DNA of 64,000 bases from Bradyrhizobium diazoefficiens. GTDB lineage: Bacteria > Pseudomonadota > Alphaproteobacteria > Rhizobiales > Xanthobacteraceae. The stretch lies in assembly GCF_016612535.1 (NCBI RefSeq), contig NZ_JAENXS010000001.1, positions 2,815,501 to 2,879,500 of the forward strand, given 5' to 3'. The position numbers and the translations under genes were made by a program. Of the stretch, positions 44,857-53,133 are shown in pieces (within the stretch, counting starts at the first letter, position 1; every line of letters starts with the position of its first letter). Under the pieces are notes generated by a model. That model saw only the letters and a list, made by a program, of their open reading frames with translations. It did not search any database and had not been told where the DNA came from.

Positions 44857-45849
44857 TCATCTGGCCCCGAGCTTCTTCATGGTGCGGACGTTGTAGTACC
44901 AGTCGTCGTCAAAGCTGTTCGGCAGCAGGTGATTGACGAAGGCGCGAGCGAGGTCGCGCATTGCGTCCTCGATCGTCCGTGCGGGCGCGTAGCCGAGCAC
45001 GCGACGGATCTTGTCGGAATTCACGTGATAGGAGCGATTGTCGTCCGACGGCGTGGTAACGATGCCGATCTCGCGGCCGCTCCTCGCCTCGACGACGGAT
45101 TTCACCATGCTGGCGAGGTCGGCGATCGCGTGGTTCTCGAAGCCGATATTGAAGGTCTCGCCGTGGATATTGTCGTGCGGCGCCGTCAGCATCAGCCGGT
45201 AGGCGTCGACCATGTCCTCGATATGGAGGTTGGGCCGCATCTGCCTGCCGCCGAACACGGTGATGACGCCCTTGTTCACGGCGTGGTTGGTGAGGATGTT
45301 GACGGAGAGGTCGAGCCGCGTGCGCGGACTGTAGCCGCAGACCGTCGCGGGCCGCACCGTGACGCAGGTGAAGTCGTCCGCCTTGTGCTTCCACAGCAGC
45401 GGCTCGCACATGCCCTTGAACTTGTTGTAGAGCGTCAGCGGCACCAGGGGATGCTCTTCGGTCACGTTGGGCGCGTCGCTGACACCGTAGACTGAACTCG
45501 TCGAGCAATAGACGAAGCGCTTCACGCCCGCTCTTCGCGCTGCGACCACCATCGGTTCGAAACAGTCGTAGTTGATGGTCCTGGAGAGGTTCTCGTCGAG
45601 CTCGAAGCTCGCATCGTTGGAGATGCAGGCGAGATGCAGCACGGCATCCTGGCCCTTGAGATGGGTGGCAAGCTTCGCGGTGTCGCGGATGTCGCCCTTT
45701 ACGACGCGCAGGTTCGGATGGTTCGGCAGCCGGCAACCGAAGAACAGGAGGTCGTAGACGGTGACGTTGTAGCCGTCGGCGAGCAGGCGCGGGACCAGGA
45801 CATGGCCGACATAACCGGCGCCGCCGGTGACGAGGACGTTCTTGAGCAT
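44857..45849 (-). CDS. NDP-sugar epimerase/dehydratase (extended SDR)
   Basis: A 330-residue extended SDR. The NAD site is NVLVTGGAGYVGHVLVPRLL and the catalytic pair is in LTLYNKFKGMCEP, with CSTSSVYGVSD supplying Ser/Thr. FGGRQMRPNLHIEDMVDAYR is the sugar-nucleotide end. It resembles GDP/UDP-sugar epimerases linked to LPS. It is 15 bases downstream of the transaldolase gene and directly abuts the next SDR. Confidence 0.87.
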   Translation of the reverse strand: MLKNVLVTGGAGYVGHVLVPRLLADGYNVTVYDLLFFGCRLPNHPNLRVVKGDIRDTAKLATHLKGQDAVLHLACISNDASFELDENLSRTINYDCFEPMVVAARRAGVKRFVYCSTSSVYGVSDAPNVTEEHPLVPLTLYNKFKGMCEPLLWKHKADDFTCVTVRPATVCGYSPRTRLDLSVNILTNHAVNKGVITVFGGRQMRPNLHIEDMVDAYRLMLTAPHDNIHGETFNIGFENHAIADLASMVKSVVEARSGREIGIVTTPSDDNRSYHVNSDKIRRVLGYAPARTIEDAMRDLARAFVNHLLPNSFDDDWYYNVRTMKKLGAR

Positions 45850-45864
45850 TGCAATCCGGTGTCG

Positions 45865-46635
45865 TTAACGATCGATACGCCCGACCACGCGTTTCCTGGC
45901 CGGCTTGCGCGGCGACAACTCGTAGCCGGCCGCGAGCGCGTCATTGCGGAACATGGCGACGGTCTCGCGCGAGTAAACGTCGAGGTCCTTGCCGACCAGG
46001 TCGAATTTCTTCAGCAGGTCGGCGGACAGCGTGATGATGTGGCAGCCGATGGCATCCGCCTGGAACAGATTGAGCAACTCGCGCGGGCTGGCCCACAGCA
46101 GTTGTGCAGCCGGACGATCGACCAGGATTTCCAGAGCCTCCGCCATCATCGCGACCGGATCGCGGCCGGTGTCGGCGATGCGCCCGGCAAACACCGAGAC
46201 GATCGCCGGCGTCTTGGGGTCGAGCACTTTACAGACGCGTTCGACCTGGCTCAGCGTGAGAATGGCAGTGACGTTGACCTTCACGCCCTCGCGCGCGAGC
46301 TCGGCGATGGCGGGGCCGCAGAACTCGCCGCGGGTGGTCGTCACCGGAAGCTTGACATAGACGTTCGGGCCCCACGAGGCGATCTCGCGAGCTTCGTGAG
46401 TGATGGTGGCGAGGTCGTCGCCCAGCACTTCGAAGCAGATCGGCCGGTCGCGCACCATACCCAGCGCCGCGCAGCCGAACGTGCGGTAGTCGCCGACGCC
46501 CGCCGCGCGCATCAGCGACGGGTTGGTCGTGAAGCCCTTGATCCGCGGATCGAGCGAGGTGCGCTGGATCGTCGCGAGATCCGCGCCGTCGCCAAAGATC
46601 TGGATATTGAGCGCGTCAATGCTCAGTGCGTTCAT
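45865..46635 (-). CDS. Transaldolase-family protein
   Basis: A 256-residue short transaldolase/fructose-6-phosphate aldolase. The Schiff-base lysine is Lys95 in NVYVKLPVTT, the N-terminal Asp lies in IQIFGDGADLATIQ, and IKGFTTNPSLMRAAG and KVNVTAILTLSQVERV are family motifs. Transaldolase moves a dihydroxyacetone unit between sugars and can make sedoheptulose-7-P from erythrose-4-P and fructose-6-P. Placement among NDP-sugar genes implies supply or extension of the sugar backbone in this pathway. It is separated by 164 bases from the SIS gene upstream. Confidence 0.85.
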   Translation of the reverse strand: MNALSIDALNIQIFGDGADLATIQRTSLDPRIKGFTTNPSLMRAAGVGDYRTFGCAALGMVRDRPICFEVLGDDLATITHEAREIASWGPNVYVKLPVTTTRGEFCGPAIAELAREGVKVNVTAILTLSQVERVCKVLDPKTPAIVSVFAGRIADTGRDPVAMMAEALEILVDRPAAQLLWASPRELLNLFQADAIGCHIITLSADLLKKFDLVGKDLDVYSRETVAMFRNDALAAGYELSPRKPARKRVVGRIDR

Positions 46636-46718
46636 GTCGCGTAAGCCCCTTCAGCTCGTTGCCCGCCGGATCGCCCCAAAAGCGTCCGGCCTGCCAGGTC
46701 AAACTCATCCACTCTTGT

Positions 46719-46739
46719 GCCGGACGGGTTCCGCCCGGC
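46719..46739. terminator. Hairpin between the SIS and transaldolase genes
   Basis: GCCGGACGG pairs with CCGCCCGGC (one mismatch) around a 3-base loop. There is no T-run, so it may only attenuate transcription or protect the mRNA between the SIS gene and the downstream operon genes. Confidence 0.35.
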
Positions 46740-46799
46740 GCAACAAGACGACTCACGCACGACGCAAAATACTCCCCCCGGAGTCCCCAGGCCAGCGCC

Positions 46800-47537
46800 T
46801 CACCATTTGGTGGCGCTGCGCTGCAACTTCGGATGCGAAACCAGGCAATGCCAAACCACGGCCTGGAACGCTTCGGCATGCGGCGTGACACGCTGCTCAG
46901 CCGCGGTAGGAATGACGACGACGACGTCACCGGCCTGTTTCGCATAGCCGCCGTCGCGTCCGACGATGCCGAGCACGCGCGCGTTCTTCGCCTTCGCCTC
47001 CTTCACCGCTGCGACGATGTTGGGGCTGACATTGCGTTCGAGATTGCCGCCGCCGACCGAGAGAACCAGGATGGCGTCGCGCGCTCCGATGCGGCTGACC
47101 CGCAGCCATTCGGCGAACACGCTCGGCCAGCCCTCGTCATTGGTGCGGGCGGAGAGTTCCGAGACGTTGTCGGTCGGTGCGTAGGCCTCGATGCCGCACA
47201 GCTTGCGGAAGTCATTGACGGCGTGGCTCGCGTTCGCGGCACTGCCGCCGACGCCGAGGATGAACAGCCGGCCGCCGCGCTCACGTAAGCCGACGAGCTC
47301 GTCGCAGAGCGCCTCGATCTCGCCTGCCGGCAAGGCCTGCGCGATCTCGCAGACCTCCCGCAAATATTGGGCGACGTGTTCCACCTTCGCGAGCGGCCCC
47401 GTTTGTGTGTCGTCGAGCCCGGTGTGCGGGCCAGCCGGCGAATCACCGCTGACCTGATTATCCCGCCGCGAATCCCGACGCACGGCCGCAATCCGCGCCA
47501 CCGTAGTCTTACGTGTGTCCGCGGATTGCTGTTCCAT
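46800..47537 (-). CDS. SIS-domain sugar-phosphate isomerase (GmhA-like)
   Basis: A 245-residue protein. After a flexible, possibly disordered 45-residue N-terminus, the SIS fold is clear: GRLFILGVGGSAANASHAVN, a second loop ILVLSVGGGNLERNVSPNIV, and GIVGRDGGYAKQAGDVVVVI. The layout and the final His-rich helix (TPHAEAFQAVVWH) resemble GmhA, which converts sedoheptulose-7-P to D-glycero-D-manno-heptose-7-P. It heads the sugar operon. I chose the ATG at 47537; a longer frame continues to 47594. It is divergent from the TylF-type gene at 47755. Confidence 0.85.
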   Translation of the reverse strand: MEQQSADTRKTTVARIAAVRRDSRRDNQVSGDSPAGPHTGLDDTQTGPLAKVEHVAQYLREVCEIAQALPAGEIEALCDELVGLRERGGRLFILGVGGSAANASHAVNDFRKLCGIEAYAPTDNVSELSARTNDEGWPSVFAEWLRVSRIGARDAILVLSVGGGNLERNVSPNIVAAVKEAKAKNARVLGIVGRDGGYAKQAGDVVVVIPTAAEQRVTPHAEAFQAVVWHCLVSHPKLQRSATKW

Positions 47538-47754
47538 GTCTGTGTTCTGAGTCGATTCGGGGCCGCCGAACGATAGGCCGGGGGCAGTTATCAACAGGTC
47601 GTGCGCCGAAACGCCTCCCGCACCGCCCCAATCAGGCGCCGCAAGCGCCCGCTGGCCTTGATCGGCGGCTCGCTTAAGCTATCACGCGCTGATTCCATCC
47701 CGCGGCCCGATACCGGAGGGGGGAACACAGAATATCTCCAGCCGGTGAAGCGCC

Positions 47755-48537
47755 ATGAGCAGCGATCGTAGCGACGACGTCCCCCCGGAGCCTGCGACCG
47801 GGATCAGGTCGCTCGCCTGCGAGCCCTGGGTCGAGATCGCCGATGGTGCTGCGCTTGCGAACTGGTCGGCGGAGGACGAGATCCGCTACAACCAGCAGAA
47901 CCGGCAGAGCGAGAAGCTGAGATTCTTCCGCCAGGTCTTCGATTTCCTGAAGGAGAACGAGATCGCCGGCGATTACCACGAATTTGGCTGCCACCGCGCG
48001 CGCACCTTCCGCATGGCGCTGACGGAGGCACGGCGCAAGAACCTTGGCGACATGGCGTTCTGGGCGTTCGACAGCTTTGCCGGCCTGCCTGCGCCCGAAA
48101 CCGAGACCAGCGTCGGCAAATGGACGCAAGGCGCGCTCGCGACCTCGGAACAGGAGTTCTTGCGCCTGATCGGCGAGCACGGCATCTACACGGATAAGGT
48201 GCGCACAGTGAAAGGCCTCTATGGCGATTCACTTACATCCGCCCTGAGACAGCAATTCGCAGACAGCGGGCGCAAAATCGCGCTCGCGACCATCGACTGT
48301 GATCTCTATGAGTCCGCCGTCCCCGTGTTCGACTTCATCGAGCCGCTACTTCAGGCCGGGTCGGTGCTCTATATCGACGATCTCTTCGTCGGCAACCGCG
48401 GCAATCCCGGCCGCGGCCTGGCGCGGGCCTTTGTCGAATACCGCCAGCGCTCGCGCTGGCGCTTCGTCCGCCATCTCGACATCGGCTGGTGGGGGCGGTC
48501 CTATATCGCCTCCGAGACCGAGACGGATCTGATCTGA
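47755..48537 (+). CDS. TylF/MycF-type sugar O-methyltransferase
   Basis: A 260-residue protein of the TylF (macrocin O-methyltransferase) family. GDYHEFGCHRARTFRMALTE corresponds to the SAM site, and the metal-binding Asp pair lies in IATIDCDLYESAVPVFDFI-like and LYIDDLFVG segments. Family members methylate sugar hydroxyls, in macrolides or surface glycans, with Mg2+. It is the only plus-strand gene of the cluster, divergent from the SIS gene and convergent with the C-methyltransferase (6 bases between stops). GGTGAAG precedes the ATG. Confidence 0.85.
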   Translation: MSSDRSDDVPPEPATGIRSLACEPWVEIADGAALANWSAEDEIRYNQQNRQSEKLRFFRQVFDFLKENEIAGDYHEFGCHRARTFRMALTEARRKNLGDMAFWAFDSFAGLPAPETETSVGKWTQGALATSEQEFLRLIGEHGIYTDKVRTVKGLYGDSLTSALRQQFADSGRKIALATIDCDLYESAVPVFDFIEPLLQAGSVLYIDDLFVGNRGNPGRGLARAFVEYRQRSRWRFVRHLDIGWWGRSYIASETETDLI

Positions 48538-48543
48538 GGCGCT

Positions 48544-49755
48544 TTACGGGTCGAACAGGCTCGCGATCAGGCCCGGACTATCCGGATCCGCTGCACGCAA
48601 CGTGTAGACGGGCCCGCGATATCCCATCGCCGAGATTTTTCGTGCGATCTCGGCATCGTGCAGATAGGCCGCGATGACGATGGCCGCCATGCCGGCGAGG
48701 CGTTCGCCGCGCGGTGGTTCGATCGCGATCTCGCCCGCAGGGCCGTAGACGCAGCGTCCCGCATAGGAGGCGGTGTCGTCGAAAACAGCGGCGAAGGGGG
48801 TGCTCTCCTGATAGAGGCCGAGCAGCGCCTGCGCATAGGCGTTGGCGCCGTAGAGTGCGATCGGACCGTCGATCGCGGCGAGGCGCCGTGCCGCCCGTGC
48901 GCGCCGTTCGGCCAACGCCGCCAACAAGCCTTCGGACGACATCTCGGACGAGGCGGGGACCTCCCGCGCCTGCGGCTCCGCGGCACGCAGCAGGAAGCCG
49001 ACATCATGGCCCTGCTTAATGTCGAACACCTCCGCGACCGCAAAGCCGGCACGCGCGAGCAGCCACTCCATCTCGGCGCGCCGGTAGTAGTGCACGTGCG
49101 GATAGTGGAAATCGACGATCGAATGGCGGCGCAAGATGTCGTCGGCGCTCGGCAGTTCGAGATAGGCGATGCCGTCATCGGCAAGGCTCACGCGCAGCGC
49201 GGCCAGGAACGGCGCAGGCTCAGGCACATGCTCGATGACCTGGCGGCACACGACTGCATCGAAGCGGCGCCCGGCCAATGCCGGGACCGGGAACATCGCG
49301 CGGTGCAGCGTTACGCCGGTGCCGGCAAAGCGCTCGGGCCGAAGCGCACGGCTGGGTTCGACCAGATCGACGCGCGCGGATCTTCGTGCCAGCGCCAGCG
49401 ACAGCGCGCCGCCGCCGCCACCGACCTCGAGCACGGCGGGGTCCTGTTTCAGATGCCGCATGATCAGCGCCGCGGTTTCGTCCACGGCGGCGATCATGCC
49501 GGGGCTCACCGGCTCGTTGGTCAGGACCAGCGCGCCATAGAGCTCATCGGCTGCGTCAGTGTCGAAGGCTCGGTTGGAGAGGTGACCGCACACACTACAT
49601 GCCACGATGTCCAGCTGGCCGAAGCCGCTGGCGGCATCCGTCATGCCGGTCGGCCGCACGGCGTGCATCGGCGTGCGCGCCACCGACCATATCGTCACCG
49701 CATCGCCCGATCCGCAGACGACGCAGCGATGCGGCGTGGCGGCGGGCTTAGTCAT
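48544..49755 (-). CDS. Zinc-finger class I C-methyltransferase (TylCIII/Methyltransf_13-11-14 type)
   Basis: A 403-residue three-part enzyme. The N-terminal putative zinc site has HRCVVCGSGD and VACSVCGHLSN (four Cys). The middle SAM domain has VLEVGGGGGALSLALARRSA. The C-terminal domain (IALYGANAYAQALLGLYQ, ending YTLRAADPD) matches the Methyltransf_14 unit. This architecture is that of NDP-sugar C-methyltransferases acting on 4-keto sugars, and of related enzymes in deoxysugar and LPS pathways. It abuts the UGM-like gene (stop 49756), so both are one operon. Confidence 0.85.
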   Translation of the reverse strand: MTKPAATPHRCVVCGSGDAVTIWSVARTPMHAVRPTGMTDAASGFGQLDIVACSVCGHLSNRAFDTDAADELYGALVLTNEPVSPGMIAAVDETAALIMRHLKQDPAVLEVGGGGGALSLALARRSARVDLVEPSRALRPERFAGTGVTLHRAMFPVPALAGRRFDAVVCRQVIEHVPEPAPFLAALRVSLADDGIAYLELPSADDILRRHSIVDFHYPHVHYYRRAEMEWLLARAGFAVAEVFDIKQGHDVGFLLRAAEPQAREVPASSEMSSEGLLAALAERRARAARRLAAIDGPIALYGANAYAQALLGLYQESTPFAAVFDDTASYAGRCVYGPAGEIAIEPPRGERLAGMAAIVIAAYLHDAEIARKISAMGYRGPVYTLRAADPDSPGLIASLFDP

Positions 49756-50907
49756 CTAGCGCCAGGCCTCGATCGGCACCGGATGATCGCGGCCGCCTTC
49801 GGCGATCTGCCGCGCCATCACCATCGCCTGCTCGAGGCAGTCGTCGATGTCGAGGCCGTAGCGATAGCTGCCGGCACGGCCGATCGAATAGACGTGGTCG
49901 GGCATCAGTGCGTAATATTTGCGCGCGAGCTCCTGCTCGGACTTGAACGGCAGCGGATAATGCTTGCCGTTGTGCGAGGGGATCTCCATGCCGACGAGGC
50001 TGGTCGGCGATTTGTGGTGGGTGAACTTCTTGTATTCGACGAGGCGGGTGAAGGCCTCGTCGTTGGCGTAATAGAGGAAATAGACGTGTTCGGGGAAGAC
50101 GTGCTCGGTCGGCAGCACGATCTTGTGGAAGTCGCGGCCGATGAAGGCGAGCTCGCCATGGCAGCGGCCGAACGGCTCGTCCGGCGAGATGGTCGAGATG
50201 ATGACGTCGTATGTGTGCTTCTCGCCGCCGAACCAGACCGCACGTGCCGGCAAATCGTAACGCTCGATGCGGGTCGACAGCAGCACGCGGGCGCCTTCGG
50301 TCGCTACGCCGAAATAGCGGTTGTAGCCGTCTTCCGCATGCGGATAGGCCGACCATGCGGTGTCCCACGCAGCGCGCGAGCCGCTCTTGATGGTGACGCC
50401 CTTCGGCGACCAATTGAAGGTGTCGATGCGCTTGTTGTCGTCGACCAGCCACATCTTCTTGTTGTACTTGTCGATCAGCTTGTCATAGAGCGTCTGGCCG
50501 ACCGAGCCGACCCAGTATTCCTCGAGGTTCTTTGCCTCAGAGACGCCGCGCGCCGACTGGCGCTCCGCGGCGATCTTCGCGCTGTCGGGCATCAGCGCGA
50601 TGTCGTCCTCGTGAATCGGATAATTGTAGAAGGCGTTGTCGCGCTCCACATAGGTGATGAACTGGTGATCGGCGCAGGAGCGCAACGGAACGATCGCGTC
50701 CATGTAGTCGTACACGGCGCGGTTCTGGGTCAGGAAGTGGCGCGGGCCGAAGGTATAGGGATGACCGCCATACCAGAAGGTGCGAACGCCGGCGCCGAGG
50801 AACGGCGCGGCCTCCACGATCGTCACGTCCCATCCGCCCAGCTTCATGAGCTGATGTGTCGCCGCGCAGCCGGCGATGCCGCCGCCGATCACCAGAGCTG
50901 TCTTCAT
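49756..50907 (-). CDS. UDP-galactopyranose mutase-like flavoprotein
   Basis: A 383-residue FAD protein. The FAD site is ALVIGGGIAGCAATHQL, and GVRTFWYGGHPYTFGPRHFL with ITYVERDNAFYNYPIHEDDI strongly resembles UDP-galactopyranose mutase. NLEEYWVGSVGQTLYDKLID and the C-terminal MPDHVYSIGRAGSYRYGLDI continue the match. UGM reversibly converts a nucleotide hexopyranose to the furanose through a flavin adduct. In this cluster it could act on the heptose or a related sugar. I chose the ATG at 50907. Downstream is the methyltransferase, upstream a tandem repeat and the HAD gene. Confidence 0.85.
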   Translation of the reverse strand: MKTALVIGGGIAGCAATHQLMKLGGWDVTIVEAAPFLGAGVRTFWYGGHPYTFGPRHFLTQNRAVYDYMDAIVPLRSCADHQFITYVERDNAFYNYPIHEDDIALMPDSAKIAAERQSARGVSEAKNLEEYWVGSVGQTLYDKLIDKYNKKMWLVDDNKRIDTFNWSPKGVTIKSGSRAAWDTAWSAYPHAEDGYNRYFGVATEGARVLLSTRIERYDLPARAVWFGGEKHTYDVIISTISPDEPFGRCHGELAFIGRDFHKIVLPTEHVFPEHVYFLYYANDEAFTRLVEYKKFTHHKSPTSLVGMEIPSHNGKHYPLPFKSEQELARKYYALMPDHVYSIGRAGSYRYGLDIDDCLEQAMVMARQIAEGGRDHPVPIEAWR

Positions 50908-50930
50908 CGGTCCGGTCCAGTCCCCTCGCG

Positions 50931-50970
50931 AATCGGCAAGACACAAATCGGCAAGACACGAATCGGTAAG
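50931..50970. repeat. 15-base tandem repeat upstream of the mutase-like gene
   Basis: AATCGGCAAGACACA, AATCGGCAAGACACG and a partial AATCGGTAAG lie in tandem between the HAD-phosphatase gene and the mutase-like gene, 24 bases before the latter's start. It may affect spacing of a promoter or leader and could vary in copy number. Confidence 0.7.
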
Positions 50971-51017
50971 CCTTGTCGATACAGGTCAAGCCGGTATCGG
51001 CGAACGGCCGGACCGCG

Positions 51018-51635
51018 TCAATCGGGCTGGCCGGCTTGTCCGTATTCCCCAGGATGGGCGATGCAGAACGCGACGGCCTCGCCAACGTCGGAAAACATCC
51101 GGTCGGGCGTCGGTGGCGCGCGATCCGAATAGCGCTCGATATCGCGGCAGGCATAGCCGGTCCGCACGCCGTAGCTCTTCAATCCCATCGCGTGGCCAGC
51201 GCCAATGTCGCGCAGGCTGTCGCCGATCAGCGCGGAACGGCTGATATCGATGTCGAAATCGGCAACCGCCCGGCGCAACAGCAGTGTTCCGGGCTTGCGG
51301 CACTCGCAGGCGATCTGGAAATCCGGCGCGCCGCCCGCTGTTCCCCGCTCCGGATGATGCGGGCAGAAATAGATGGCATCGACGAGGCCGCCGTCCTGCG
51401 CCAGCAATTCGCGAAGCCGTGCGAAAATCGTCTCGAGGCCGGCAAGGGTGACAAAGCCCTTCGCCACCTGCGCGCGGTTGGTGACGATGATGGCGAGGTA
51501 GCCCGCCTCTCGCGCCGCCCGCACGGCCCCGCCTGCGTCCGGGATCAACCGGATATCGTCCGGCCCCAGCACGCCGTGGCCGCCCGGCTCCTCGTTCAGC
51601 ACGCCGTCACAGTCGAAGAAGATGGCAGGTCGCAT
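51018..51635 (-). CDS. HAD-IIIA phosphatase (GmhB-like)
   Basis: A 205-residue HAD phosphatase. The DxD nucleophile and acid are Asp8 and Asp10 (IFFDCDGVLNEE), with IIVTNRAQVAKG for motif II and ALIGDSLRDIGAGHAMG for motifs III/IV. A Cys/His zinc site of the GmhB type is present (YFCPHHPERG ... ACECRKPG). GmhB removes the 7-phosphate of heptose-1,7-bisphosphate; histidinol phosphatases are related. It completes the set of heptose enzymes: isomerase, kinase, phosphatase, nucleotidyltransferase. It starts the minus-strand run that includes the mutase-like and C-methyltransferase genes. Confidence 0.85.
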   Translation of the reverse strand: MRPAIFFDCDGVLNEEPGGHGVLGPDDIRLIPDAGGAVRAAREAGYLAIIVTNRAQVAKGFVTLAGLETIFARLRELLAQDGGLVDAIYFCPHHPERGTAGGAPDFQIACECRKPGTLLLRRAVADFDIDISRSALIGDSLRDIGAGHAMGLKSYGVRTGYACRDIERYSDRAPPTPDRMFSDVGEAVAFCIAHPGEYGQAGQPD

Positions 51636-51778
51636 CAGGCGGACTTTCCGGCCGGTTCGGTATGCTTTTAGTGCGTCATTTGGACGGAGCGAAGCGAAAT
51701 CCCATATCCAAACCCTATTGTGCTGCGCCTCGTCCGCGGTCTAAGAGCTGCGGCAAAGCCGCCATTCATGGAGATTCT

Positions 51779-53023
51779 ATGCCAGCCCCAGGCCAAAGCC
51801 CTGAGCGGAGCGCGAAGGCGCTGCTGCTTGAAGGTGTCAACGATAGCGCCGTGGATCTGTTCAAGAGCGCGGGCTTCACCAATGTCGAGCGTCTGACCAA
51901 GGCGCTGGACGGCGAGGCGCTGCGCCGGGCGCTCAAGGGCGTGTCGCTGCTCGGCATCCGCTCGCGCACCCAGATCACCGACGAGGTGCTGGAAGCCGCC
52001 GATGGGCTGCTCGCGGTCGGTTGCTTCAGCGTCGGCACCAACCAGGTCGATCTGCTGGCGGCACGCAAGCGCGGCATCCCCGTGTTCAACGCGCCATTCT
52101 CCAATACGCGTAGCGTCGCCGAGCTCGTGATCGGCGAGATCGTGATGCTGCTGCGGCAGATCTTTCCGCGATCGGTGTCGGCCCATGACGGCGGTTGGGA
52201 CAAGTCGGCGACCGGCAGCCGCGAGGTGCGGGGCCGTACGCTCGGCATCATCGGCTACGGCAATATCGGCTCGCAGCTGTCGACGCTTGCAGAGGCGATG
52301 GGCATGCGGGTGATCTATTACGACCGCACCGACAAGCTCCGCCACGGCAACACCGAGCCGGTCGAGAAGCTGGCAGAGCTGCTGGCGCAGAGCGACGTCG
52401 TCAGCCTGCACGTGCCGGAGACGCCGGAGACCGCCGGCATGATCGGCGAGAAGCAGCTGCGGGCGATGAAGCCAGGCTCGTTCCTGATCAACAACAGCCG
52501 CGGCACCGTGGTCGATCTCGACGCGCTCGCAGGCGCGCTGCGTGACGGCCACATTGCGGGTGCCGCCATCGACGTTTTTCCGGTCGAGCCGTCGTCGAAC
52601 GCGGAGCGCTTCAAGAGCCCGCTGCAAGGCCTCGCCAACGTCATCCTCACGCCGCATGTCGGCGGTTCGACCGAGGAGGCGCAGGAGCGGATTGGCGGCG
52701 AGGTGGCGCGCAAGCTGGTCGACTATTTCATCTCGGGATCGACCATGGGCGCGGTGAATTTCCCGGAGGTGCAGCTGCATTTGCGTCCCTCCGGCGTGCG
52801 CTTCAGCCACGTCCATCGCAACGTGCCGGGCATGTTGCGCCGGCTGAACGAGGTCTTCCTCCAGCGCGACATCAACATCATCGCGCAATATCTGGAGACC
52901 GCGGGCGACCTCGGCTACGTCGTGCTCGATGCCGATCTCGGTGGTCAGGATTCAGGCGCGCTGCTGGCGCAGATCCGCGCGCTCGAGGGCACGGTCGGCG
53001 CGCGCCTGGTATTCGAGCACTAG
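51779..53023 (+). CDS. serA: D-3-phosphoglycerate dehydrogenase
   Basis: A 414-residue NAD-dependent enzyme catalysing the first step of serine biosynthesis. The N-terminal catalytic part has GIRSRTQITDEVLEAAD, the Rossmann loop is GRTLGIIGYGNIGSQLSTLA, LTPHVGGSTEEAQERI carries the His/Glu region, and a C-terminal ACT domain (residues about 340-414) gives serine feedback. Length and the ACT tail fit the E. coli-type SerA rather than the long type. GGAG precedes the ATG at 51779. Confidence 0.92.
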   Translation: MPAPGQSPERSAKALLLEGVNDSAVDLFKSAGFTNVERLTKALDGEALRRALKGVSLLGIRSRTQITDEVLEAADGLLAVGCFSVGTNQVDLLAARKRGIPVFNAPFSNTRSVAELVIGEIVMLLRQIFPRSVSAHDGGWDKSATGSREVRGRTLGIIGYGNIGSQLSTLAEAMGMRVIYYDRTDKLRHGNTEPVEKLAELLAQSDVVSLHVPETPETAGMIGEKQLRAMKPGSFLINNSRGTVVDLDALAGALRDGHIAGAAIDVFPVEPSSNAERFKSPLQGLANVILTPHVGGSTEEAQERIGGEVARKLVDYFISGSTMGAVNFPEVQLHLRPSGVRFSHVHRNVPGMLRRLNEVFLQRDINIIAQYLETAGDLGYVVLDADLGGQDSGALLAQIRALEGTVGARLVFEH

Positions 53024-53133
53024 GTAGCCGTCACGTTCCGGTTGCATTGCTCGGCGTAAGCTCTCTAAACTGTATCATCTTCTGCGCGAGACAATTCGCG
53101 TCGAATTTGAGCTTCAGTTGCGTGGGTGCCGCC

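Noticed and set aside
46616..46945. Minus-strand frame between SIS and transaldolase genes
   Set aside because: Its tail looks somewhat protein-like, but it overlaps the SIS gene in another frame and has no ribosome site or known domain.
36782..47537. Sugar operon as ordinary LPS-core heptose synthesis
   Set aside because: Core synthesis does not need transketolase, transaldolase, several SDRs, a Gfo/Idh enzyme or methyltransferases, and no heptosyltransferase is present.
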